Source: Clostridiales bacterium
GTDB lineage: Bacteria; Bacillota; Clostridia; Lachnospirales; CAG-274
Direction: 5' to 3'
Assembly: GCA_021202835.1 (NCBI GenBank)
Contig: JAJQCI010000309.1
Location: 1 to 6,105, forward strand
Length of the DNA: 6,105 nt
In this document: one piece after another, positions 1 to 5,411 of the stretch
Position numbering within the stretch: the first letter of the stretch is position 1
Layout: the number at the start of each line of letters is the position of its first letter
Translations under genes and position numbers: made by a program
The notes under the pieces: model-generated
Told to the model about the DNA's origin: nothing
What the model saw: only the letters and a program-made list of their open reading frames with translations
Database searches by the model: none

Positions 1-45
1 GTGTCACAGAATAAGCTTTGATTAATACGCAGATTTCACATATGC

Positions 46-95
46 AAAAAAGCGGCCAAACGGCATATGATATAATCCGTTCGACCGCCTTTTTT
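46..95 (-). terminator. Intrinsic terminator hairpin, possibly bidirectional
   Basis: Arms GCGGCCAAACGG (52-63) and CCGTTCGACCGC (77-88) enclose a 13-nt loop. Read as minus-strand RNA, all 12 positions pair (two as G-U wobbles) and the stem is followed by six U. Read as plus-strand RNA, two positions mismatch, but a T-run (90-95) also follows, so weaker termination that way is possible. It lies downstream of the ATPase relic at 176-406 and may have been that gene's terminator or one shared with a gene left of the window. Confidence 0.75.
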
Positions 96-175
96 ATAAT
101 TACTGTTTTTTACCTCAAAAACAAAATAACAGCATTTATAACTCACTTCTAAATAGAAACGGTTTTTTAACTTCA

Positions 176-406
176 GCCGTTTTCAGGTACTATCAAAATT
201 ACTTGAGCAATATTTTTGTTATCGTCACAAATTATGGTAATGATATATCGGTAAAACACCTTTTCCCATAAGATAATCATAATAAACGTTAAATAAAAGA
301 CAGCTTTTCCCATAGCGTCTTATATCTGAAATTACATCAACACATCTTTTTTGCGCCTGTTTATAAGCTGATTTAAATAATAATCTCTTTCGAAATAGGG
401 TTCAAT
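176..406 (-). pseudogene. Decayed N-terminus of an AAA_14/DUF4143-type ATPase gene
   Basis: Three minus-strand fragments in different frames join into one recognisable N-terminus. Fragment 335-406 reads YFERDYYLNQLINRRKKDVL. Fragment 228-335 reads VISDIRRYGKSCLLF, a form of the family's VITGIRRCGKSxLLF P-loop region, and goes on to YYDYLMGKGV. Fragment 176-247 reads IITIICDDNKNIA, matching the family pattern HIITIxLDDxxN. Intact members are about 400 residues; only about 80 remain and the rest is missing. At least two frameshifts occur, near 334 (a few bases lost just before VIS) and near 247, and each fragment runs into a stop. GTG at 415-417 could be the old start, but a further frame break lies just after it. 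This is from remembered family patterns; no search was run. The gene is dead and probably host or older mobile DNA. Confidence 0.72.
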
Positions 407-527
407 ATATACTCACGCCCCAATTCCAATCATAGTATCTGTGCAAAATCACCTAACTTTTGATTATTATATAATTCCGCTGCGTTAAGTCAGTATAAAG
501 AAGTTCCCAAAAACGGTCAAAACAAAT

Positions 528-562
528 ACAGGTGAGAAAGCAGCTTTGTCTTTCTCACCTGT
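528..562 (-). terminator. Perfect 13-bp hairpin, probable terminator
   Basis: ACAGGTGAGAAAG (528-540) and CTTTCTCACCTGT (550-562) are perfect inverted repeats around a 9-nt loop. On the minus strand the stem is followed by ATTTGTTTTG, a moderately U-rich tail; on the plus strand the tail is poorer. It lies between the GGGCGTA repeat region and the ATPase relic, so it may end leftward transcription from the element. Confidence 0.6.
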
Positions 563-854
563 TGTCTGTTCAATATATGTTTTGAAAAATTTTATTAACT
601 TGGACATGGATTTAAGTGAGGGCGTAAGGATTTTTGCCCTTTTTGATGTTCAAAAAGCCCATATCACAGCTTTTTAGTTGTCTAAGGGTTTCATAGTGGG
701 GAAAAGTATGCTGCCCTTATAAACCTCTCCGAAAGCTGTTATTTCCTGCGTTTTTAATAATTAAATTGCCGTAGGTTTTTACGCCTTTTTACGAAGTGGG
801 CGTAAATTGGGCGTAGTGCCGGGCGTAGTAAATAAGTTGAATTTTCCTGAGTTT
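563..854. other. Non-coding stretch with short repeats and a small hairpin
   Basis: No gene is supported here. It holds the GGGCGTA repeats listed separately and a small 8-bp hairpin with a 3-nt loop, CTTTTTGA (639-646) and TCAAAAAG (650-657). The longest open stretch noted, 34 codons on the minus strand (615-716), has no supported start. It joins the Rpn-related relic on the right to the terminator-like hairpin on the left, and may include one end of the mobile element. Confidence 0.5.
620..827. repeat. GGGCGTA short repeats, candidate integrase arm sites or iterons
   Basis: GGGCGTA occurs at 620-626, 798-804, 809-815 and 821-827. The last three are spaced 11 and 12 bp apart, about one helical turn, so a protein could bind them on one DNA face. 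An inverted copy also exists: TTTACGCC (778-785) faces GGCGTAAA (799-806) as a perfect 8-bp inverted repeat. Tn916-type integrases bind short direct repeats near element ends through their N-terminal domain, so an arm-site role is plausible; replication iterons are the alternative. The repeats are seen directly; the function is inferred. Confidence 0.45.
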
Positions 855-920
855 TCAAGGGCTTTCACATACACCTGTTTGTGCCGCTTTCAACCTTGCA
901 GCTTCCATAATATCACACAT
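855..920 (-). pseudogene. Short relic related to the Rpn C-terminal region
   Basis: A 21-codon reading frame starts MCDIMEAARLKAA and stops at 855-857. Its beginning, with the codons before it, repeats SKMCDIME of the neighbouring Rpn gene at nucleotide level, then the two diverge. It also carries a purine-rich GGGGTG about 8 nt before the ATG, like the internal Rpn start. It begins 24 bp after the Rpn stop. The simplest reading is a deleted remnant of a second Rpn tail or internal-start cassette. It could also be a tiny expressed peptide, but nothing supports that beyond the start-like sequence. Confidence 0.5.
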
Positions 921-927
921 TTTACTC
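903..927. repeat. 25-bp perfect direct repeat, copy 1 (copy 2 at 1221-1245)
   Basis: The 25 bases here are identical to 1221-1245, inside the Rpn gene, 318 bp away. Both copies are read on the minus strand as the codons for (S)KMCDIME. Copy 2 covers the proposed internal start of Rpn. Recombination between the copies would delete the coiled-coil tail and stop of rpn and fuse the nuclease domain in frame to the short relic tail, giving a protein of about 230 residues. Confidence 0.85.
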
Positions 928-944
928 ACCCCGATATATATGCT

Positions 945-1238
945 TTATTCGGTTCTTGAATTTGCGATTTCCTCAACTTCCTCTACTGTACAAGAAACAA
1001 CCTCGGCAATTTCTTCATATGACATATTATTTTTAGCCAAAAGCTTTTTAATAGTAAGCCGTTTATTTTCTTTTATGGTTTCCTTTGCTTTTTCGGCATT
1101 TCTTTCAGCGGCTTCTTTTGCTTTATTAGCTTTTTCAGCAGCTCTTTCAGCAGCTTTCTTTGCTCTTTCGGCTTCATATGCCATTTCTTCCGCTTCTTTT
1201 CTTGCTTCCTTAATAGCTATTTCCATAATATCACACAT
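945..1238 (-). CDS. Possible internal-start C-terminal Rpn protein (RpnS-like)
   Basis: An ATG at codon 210 of the Rpn gene is preceded by AAAGGGGTG with the G-run about 10 nt away. This could start a separate 97-residue protein made of the coiled coil and the C-terminal helix-turn-helix-like tail, without the nuclease core. In E. coli, several rpn genes encode such small in-frame C-terminal proteins that inhibit the full-length nuclease, acting as intragenic antitoxins. That knowledge and the placed ribosome binding site are the basis here; expression is not shown. The same start region is duplicated at 903-927, which draws attention to it. Confidence 0.45.
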   Translation of the reverse strand: MCDIMEIAIKEARKEAEEMAYEAERAKKAAERAAEKANKAKEAAERNAEKAKETIKENKRLTIKKLLAKNNMSYEEIAEVVSCTVEEVEEIANSRTE

Positions 1239-1865
1239 TTTACTCGCACCCCTTTCATTATCCTTCAAAAATCTAACTTCATTTGCCAACATCTCATAGT
1301 GCATATTATTATAGTCTGCACTTGTAAAGTCTTGCATCAGCTTTCCGAGTTCCGTATTGCTTTTGTTTTCGCCGTTGACATATATTATATGCGATTCGTC
1401 ACCGAATAATTTATTTGTTTCGAGAATACATCTTTCGATATGATATATAGGCAGATTTGCTCCTATAACATCTTTCTCTGTCAGAAAAATAACATATGTT
1501 TCCGGCAAATCATTATGTTCACCGCCTGACCTTAAGCTGTGAATATCCAAAAGGCTGTTATTGTACCTCGCTCTTTTAGGTACAGCACCTTCGCTCTGCT
1601 TCTGCACCTCAATATTAAAGGTCTTGCCTGTGCTGTCTATTGCCACAGCGTCAAGCATTGCCGACTTACCGTATAAGTTGGCAAGGTCAGACTGTGTTTT
1701 TGCGGAAATAACACTGATATCATCTTTCTCAAGAATAATTCTCAAAACAAGCTCCGTCAGAGGAATATTATCCTTGAAAATACATCTAAAGAAAATATCG
1801 TCAATTGGTCTTAAAAGCTTAAGCCTTTCCAAGCTTTGCTTTCTCATTTTTTCAAAGTCTGTCAT
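945..1865 (-). CDS. Rpn family PD-(D/E)XK nuclease (PDDEXK_2)
   Basis: Recognised as the Rpn (recombination-promoting nuclease / putative transposase) family. In 306-residue numbering, an N-terminal LLRPIDDIFFRCIF segment is followed by the nuclease core: Asp72 in AMLDAVAID, then Glu86 and Gln88 in NIEVQ, the family's D...ExQ catalytic pattern. RARYNNSLLDIHSL and ETYVIFLTEKDV are also typical. From about residue 211 there is a long Ala/Glu/Lys coiled coil (AERAxKAAERAAEK style), and the end (LAKNNMSYEEIAEVV) resembles the usual helix-turn-helix-like tail. The ATG at 1863-1865 is preferred because GAAAGGGTG lies a suitable distance upstream; an in-frame GTG at 1872-1874 touches that site and is less likely. 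Length is normal. E. coli Rpn proteins are DNA nucleases linked to RecA-independent recombination and phage defence; the same role here is inferred. It has its own promoter and is not part of the int operon. Confidence 0.9.
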   Translation of the reverse strand: MTDFEKMRKQSLERLKLLRPIDDIFFRCIFKDNIPLTELVLRIILEKDDISVISAKTQSDLANLYGKSAMLDAVAIDSTGKTFNIEVQKQSEGAVPKRARYNNSLLDIHSLRSGGEHNDLPETYVIFLTEKDVIGANLPIYHIERCILETNKLFGDESHIIYVNGENKSNTELGKLMQDFTSADYNNMHYEMLANEVRFLKDNERGASKMCDIMEIAIKEARKEAEEMAYEAERAKKAAERAAEKANKAKEAAERNAEKAKETIKENKRLTIKKLLAKNNMSYEEIAEVVSCTVEEVEEIANSRTE

Positions 1866-1889
1866 TTGCTTCACCCTTTCTGTAATTCT

Positions 1890-1918
1890 ATATTACCATA
1901 ATAACAAATTATTTTCAA
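1890..1918 (-). promoter_or_regulatory. Promoter of the rpn gene
   Basis: On the minus strand, TTGAAA (1913-1918) and TAATAT (1890-1895) are separated by 17 bp, with TGG just before the -10 making it an extended -10 element. The -10 lies 24 bp upstream of the chosen ATG, giving a short leader. This is a good housekeeping-type promoter and implies that rpn is expressed separately from int. Confidence 0.7.
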
Positions 1919-1928
1919 TAGATTTATA

Positions 1929-1962
1929 CAGGCACAGAACAATTTTTATTTGCCTGTGCCTG
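1929..1962 (-). terminator. Hairpin after int, weak terminator
   Basis: CAGGCACAG (1929-1937) and CTGTGCCTG (1954-1962) are perfect 9-bp inverted repeats around a 16-nt AT-rich loop, 8 bp beyond the int stop. The following minus-strand bases (TATAAATCTATT) are only partly U-rich, so termination may be inefficient. The core AGGCACA is shared with the hairpin upstream of int, so a recombinase or Xis binding role is an alternative. Confidence 0.5.
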
Positions 1963-1970
1963 CACAATAC

Positions 1971-3209
1971 TCACTGACTTAAAGCCTTATTCATATACTC
2001 GGTGTATTCCGAAAGTTCTCTTGTTTTCAAATCCTCCGTTGCATCTGTATATACGTTAAGGCTTATCCTTACGTCCGAGTGACCCAATATGCTCTGAATT
2101 GCCTTGATATTCATACCGGCTTCGCACATTCTTGTAGCAAAGGTATGCCTAAAGGTGTGGCTTGAAAAATCAGGAAGTAATACCGGCTTTTCGCCTTTCT
2201 TTATTCTTTCAAGGCTTTCAAGATTGCAATCCCTTATTATGCGCTTTATAGCCTTATTCACAGTGCCGTAATGCTGTGTATCGCCGAATCTGTTTATAAA
2301 TATAAAATCCGTATAGCCGTCAATAACAACCCTGCATGAAACCTCAAGCTCGTCCTGAAAGTGTTTTTCTGCTTCAAAGGCTTCTGCCACCGTATCGGTC
2401 ATAGGTATAGTCCTTATGCTTGCCTTTGTTTTGGGAGTATTTACGGCAAAATGACAGCCTTCCTTTTTGCCCTTGCTGTAAAACACTAAGGTGTGGTTAA
2501 TATTTATGAGCCTGTTTTCAAAGTCAACATCTTGCCACCTCAGCCCCGTAACCTCTCCCACTCTCATTCCGGTATTCAGCATAACCGTAAACAAGGGCAG
2601 CCAGTGCTTATAGGTCTTATTGCCTTTCACAAACTCGATAAACCTGTTTTGCTGCTCGAGCGTAAGAGCTTTTTTCTTATCGGAATCAAAATTGCCCACA
2701 GCCTTTAAGTCCCTGAGAACACCATCGGAGGGATTAACTCTGATATAATTGTCTTCAACAGCCAGCTTGAAAACCTGATGTAAAACAGTATGTATTGTTT
2801 CAACGGTAGTAACCTTAAGCCCTTTGTCAAAAACAAGTGAATTGTAAAACCTTCTTATATCCGACTTTCTTACGGTAACAAGCTTGTACTTGCCGAAGTC
2901 AGGCTCAACAAATGTCTTATACATATACTTGTAATTCTGAAAAGTGTTGTCCTTAAGCCCTTTCTTTATAATAAGCCAAAGCTCAAACATATCGTTTAAA
3001 GTTGTATTCTTGGCATCGGTCTTTATGCCGTCCATCTTGTCACGAAATATTTCATCCTCTTTTTCACGAAGCTTTTCCAACGTAGCGGCATATACCGAAT
3101 GTCTTTTGCCGTTTTTGGTACGCCACCTAAAATCATATGTTCCGTCGGCTCTCTGAGATTCACCCTCACGAAGAACCCTGTTTTTGTTGTCCTTACGTCT
3201 TTTAACCAT
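1971..3209 (-). CDS. int: Tyrosine integrase, Tn916 Int type
   Basis: A 412-residue site-specific recombinase that would integrate and, with Xis, excise the element. Its N-terminus (RRKDNKNRVLREGESQRADG) closely resembles the start of the Tn916 Int arm-binding domain. A core-binding SAM-like domain follows at about 70-170. The catalytic domain shows Arg216 in NTGMRVGEVTGLRW, a lysine in TPKTKAS (260 or 262), His351 and Arg354 in SHTFRHTFATR, His377 in LGHSD and the nucleophile Tyr387 in SLNVYTDAT; the full set is present, so it should be active. The start is the ATG at 3207-3209, which has GGAGGTG 8 nt upstream. A longer frame beginning with TTG at 3240-3242 has no ribosome site and would overlap the T-run of the upstream hairpin. 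It is the last gene of the operon, 98 bp after xis, with a hairpin between them. Confidence 0.95.
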   Translation of the reverse strand: MVKRRKDNKNRVLREGESQRADGTYDFRWRTKNGKRHSVYAATLEKLREKEDEIFRDKMDGIKTDAKNTTLNDMFELWLIIKKGLKDNTFQNYKYMYKTFVEPDFGKYKLVTVRKSDIRRFYNSLVFDKGLKVTTVETIHTVLHQVFKLAVEDNYIRVNPSDGVLRDLKAVGNFDSDKKKALTLEQQNRFIEFVKGNKTYKHWLPLFTVMLNTGMRVGEVTGLRWQDVDFENRLININHTLVFYSKGKKEGCHFAVNTPKTKASIRTIPMTDTVAEAFEAEKHFQDELEVSCRVVIDGYTDFIFINRFGDTQHYGTVNKAIKRIIRDCNLESLERIKKGEKPVLLPDFSSHTFRHTFATRMCEAGMNIKAIQSILGHSDVRISLNVYTDATEDLKTRELSEYTEYMNKALSQ

Positions 3210-3234
3210 ATAAGAAACACCTCCTGCGGTTATT

Positions 3235-3286
3235 AAAAACAAGTTTAATTAAGGCACATTCCCCAAACCGAAGATGTGCCTTAATT
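3235..3286 (-). terminator. Terminator or attenuator hairpin between xis and int
   Basis: AATTAAGGCACAT (3247-3259) and ATGTGCCTTAATT (3274-3286) form a perfect 13-bp stem with a 14-nt loop. On the minus strand the stem is followed after a few bases by TTGTTTTT (3235-3242), so it fits an intrinsic terminator. It starts 21 bp after the xis stop and ends 37 bp before the int ATG. No convincing promoter fits between it and int, so int is probably expressed by read-through. This would keep integrase below excisionase in amount unless termination is relieved. Confidence 0.65.
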
Positions 3287-3307
3287 CACTTGGTGCTTTA
3301 GTGCTTA

Positions 3308-3511
3308 TCAGATAGAAAAGGCTTTTTCAAGATACTCATCCATCTTTTTCCTCTTGAGCAGACGCTTGTTGCCAACCCACAAAACAAAGGGGCAGCGGTC
3401 ATCGTCTGTCAGTTCACGAAGCTTGTTTCGCCCTATATTTGTATAGAGTGCAGCCTCGTCAATTGTCAGATTCGCCTTCTCCCAAATGGGAACTTCCTTG
3501 TTATTGATCAA
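3308..3511 (-). CDS. xis: Excisionase, Tn916 Xis type
   Basis: A 67-residue basic protein matching the Tn916 Xis family in length and in order of motifs: VPIWEKANLTIDEAALY, then IGRNKLRELTDD and GNKRLLKRKKMDEYL, against the VPIWE/LTIEEA, IGENKLR and RIQIKRKQ pattern of Tn916 Xis. The fold is a small winged helix that bends DNA and helps Int excise the element. The start is TTG (3509-3511): AAGGAGGG sits 7 nt upstream and no ATG is available. It overlaps the end of the helicase gene by 11 bp, so the two are translationally coupled. Stop is TGA at 3308-3310. Confidence 0.92.
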   Translation of the reverse strand: MINNKEVPIWEKANLTIDEAALYTNIGRNKLRELTDDDRCPFVLWVGNKRLLKRKKMDEYLEKAFSI

Positions 3512-5411
3512 TGGTGATCCCTCCTTTTATTTTTATGCCGCATAAGCTTGCTTTCGCATTCTCAGAACGGCTGTTATGGATGCGTTTGGCTATGCAGCCA
3601 CTTTTTACAAACCAGTCTCGCAAGTCATTATATGAAACTTTAGGCAATTTCATTTGCCTGCAAAACTCCTCATACAGCCCATATAAGGTCTGTGTATGAA
3701 TAAAATCGCTTGAATCACCTGTAAAGTCAATGCAGGTGTTGGCGAATTCTTCTATGGAGCCTGTTATATCAACAGCACCGTTTCTCCAAAGCTCTTTCAT
3801 TTCAACTGCTACCTGACAGTGATCAAAAATATAGTTATTTTCGATAAGCTCGCATGCTGTGTTAAGGCAATAAGAGATTATATCGTCTTTCTCGTCTGCA
3901 AGGTCATCAAATAATTGCTTATTTGTTGCTGCTTCAGGAATTTCATTTAAAAACGGTACAATTACCATCCTGTTCCAAAAGGCTTTATCATCGCAAGATT
4001 TGGCCACCTTTACAGGAAAATTGCTTGAAAAAACAAAACGTAGATCACTGCGAATGTTCTGCGGACGCTCATATTTTTGTTCCGAAAATATTTTATCGCC
4101 GCCTGAGATCTGCTTTATAATAGAAGCTGTCTGAGCCGTAAAATTACCTTTAGGCAAATCCATGTTCATACAAATGGTCTTACCTTGTATGTAGCCAAGC
4201 CCGAACCTACCTTGTAAAGCTTCGGGAGTAAGATAGCAAACCTGCTCATCGCCAACGAGATATTCCAAGAGCTTTCCATAAACGCTTTTGCCGCTGTTAG
4301 GGGCTGTTCCCAAGACGAAAAATATTTTGCCGTCATTGGTGTGCATTAACAGATACCCTGTAGCTTGAAGTATTCGCTGCTTTATCTCAGGGTTGCCTCC
4401 GGACCAATCCTCTATACAGTCAAGAAATTGCTTCGGATATGGATTGTCTCTGTAAACTGCATCATAAGCCCCGAATGTAAGATATTCCTCCGAAAATGCT
4501 AACTTTTCCCCTGTCTTAATGTTAAACAGGCAGTTATTAAAAGCAATCAAGTGCTTGCTTTCTCTAAGCTTCCTTCTGTAATCTTCGGGTTCAAATCTTT
4601 CGTCAGCTTTAATAGTGGCATAAATGTCCTTGAACATTTTAGTGGCGTGTGCCCTAAATGCACTGGCATCAACTTTCTTTAATACTAAGCGAAGCAGGCT
4701 ATTTTCATCGGCAATTAAACGATAAGTTTTGCCGTCATAATAATACACTCCGTTATTATGGCTAATAACCTTAACCTTCTCGGCAATTTTAGTTGCTAAT
4801 GCCACAAGTTCCCTCTCCGGCTTTGTGCTTTTTTGTTCAGATGAGTTACTGCTGCAGTCTGAGATGTTGTCATCTCTACCGCTGTTATTGTGTACAGAGG
4901 CTTCCGCAGGTACTTCTTTAGCATTAGCCGCTTTGCGGTTGTCGCTTTCCTTATTCTGCTTGGCAAAAGCTTTCAGCCATGATTCAGCAGCATCTTCCTC
5001 GAACTTCTTATGCTTCTTTGACTGTGACTGCTTTGAAAGCTCAGGATTATCATATGCTAAATGATCGCATCTGAAATTCGAACCTTTAAAACCGTTGCCC
5101 TGCAGGTATTTTTTATACTTAAATTTCTTTTTAGGCTTTTTGCCTGTCTCGCCCTTATCAGCGTTTTTATTACCAAGAAAGTCTTCTTGGAACCACCTTT
5201 CGGTTTTATCCGGGTCACCTATATCATTATCATATTCAAGGTGATCTTTGCGGAAATTTTCCTCATCCCCATGATCATTGCCCATATCGTTATAATATTC
5301 GAGGTGATCCTTGCGGAAGTTATCTTCGTCTGTATGAGTATTGCCGATATTATTGTCATATTCGAGGTGATCCTTACGGAAATTTTCCTCGTTTGAGTCT
5401 TCTTTATGCAT
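3501..5411 (-). CDS. Superfamily 3 helicase, phage/plasmid P4-primase type, with N-terminal motif repeats
   Basis: A 636-residue replication protein. Residues about 285-470 match the P4-family primase C-terminal helicase: a D5_N-like segment (HLIAFNNCLFNIKTGE), Walker A GTAPNSGKS (368-376), a Walker B-like ICMNMDLP (413-420), motif C FVFSSNFPV with Asn464, and a probable arginine finger at Arg481 in FWNRMVIVPF. Residues about 570-636 look like the usual C-terminal winged helix. No primase polymerase domain is present. Instead residues 7-69 are three 21-residue repeats with the core NFRKDHLEYDN, followed by a degenerate unit, a lysine-rich stretch (91-101), one more copy at 112-122 and a low-complexity linker to about 200. 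The start ATG has GGAAGGAG 8 nt upstream and overlaps the previous gene by 8 bp. Likely role: initiator and helicase for element replication, with priming from the host. Annotators would call it a phage/plasmid primase; helicase is safer. Confidence 0.9.
   Translation of the reverse strand: MHKEDSNEENFRKDHLEYDNNIGNTHTDEDNFRKDHLEYYNDMGNDHGDEENFRKDHLEYDNDIGDPDKTERWFQEDFLGNKNADKGETGKKPKKKFKYKKYLQGNGFKGSNFRCDHLAYDNPELSKQSQSKKHKKFEEDAAESWLKAFAKQNKESDNRKAANAKEVPAEASVHNNSGRDDNISDCSSNSSEQKSTKPERELVALATKIAEKVKVISHNNGVYYYDGKTYRLIADENSLLRLVLKKVDASAFRAHATKMFKDIYATIKADERFEPEDYRRKLRESKHLIAFNNCLFNIKTGEKLAFSEEYLTFGAYDAVYRDNPYPKQFLDCIEDWSGGNPEIKQRILQATGYLLMHTNDGKIFFVLGTAPNSGKSVYGKLLEYLVGDEQVCYLTPEALQGRFGLGYIQGKTICMNMDLPKGNFTAQTASIIKQISGGDKIFSEQKYERPQNIRSDLRFVFSSNFPVKVAKSCDDKAFWNRMVIVPFLNEIPEAATNKQLFDDLADEKDDIISYCLNTACELIENNYIFDHCQVAVEMKELWRNGAVDITGSIEEFANTCIDFTGDSSDFIHTQTLYGLYEEFCRQMKLPKVSYNDLRDWFVKSGCIAKRIHNSRSENAKASLCGIKIKGGITIDQ
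5205..5393 (-). repeat. Three in-frame 63-bp tandem repeats encoding NFRKDHLEYDN motifs
   Basis: Three units of exactly 63 bp encode residues 7-69 of the helicase gene. The codons for NFRKDHLEY differ between units only at synonymous positions (AAT/AAC, CGT/CGC, AAG/AAA, CTC/CTT). A degenerate fourth unit (5142-5204, WFQEDFLGN) follows in register. A separate copy, NFRCDHLAYDN (5046-5078), uses quite different codons. This pattern points to selection on the peptide rather than a recent slippage event. Confidence 0.9.

Noticed and set aside
158..183. AAACGG and CCGTTT inverted repeat around a T-run
   Set aside because: The stem is only six pairs and the T-run lies in the loop, so it is not a terminator.
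260..314. Direct repeat of CTTTTCCCATA at 260-270 and 304-314
   Set aside because: Both copies are codons for YGKS and MGKG in the ATPase relic, so chance within a coding relic explains them.
430..486. Minus-strand fragment LNAAELYNNQKLGDFAQIL upstream of the ATPase relic
   Set aside because: It looks coding-like but is bounded by stops and matches no family I can name, so it is not called as a gene or pseudogene.
615..716. Minus-strand open stretch of 34 codons containing CDMGFLNIKKGKNPYALT
   Set aside because: It reads like protein but has no supported start or ribosome site and is short; it may be a relic or a conserved non-coding sequence, which only a database search could settle.
940..1299. 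Plus-strand open frame of 119 codons rich in Ser, Ala and Phe
   Set aside because: It is the antisense of the Rpn coiled-coil region; the composition follows from Ala/Glu/Lys codons on the other strand, and no ribosome site supports it.
3210..3242. Eleven extra N-terminal codons of the integrase starting at TTG
   Set aside because: There is no ribosome site before that TTG, it overlaps the T-run of the hairpin, and the ATG at 3207-3209 has a strong GGAGGTG at the right distance and begins like Tn916 Int.
5061..5396. Plus-strand frame of 111 codons with repeated hydrophobic segments
   Set aside because: It is the antisense of the 63-bp repeats of the helicase gene; the periodic hydrophobic look comes from those repeats.
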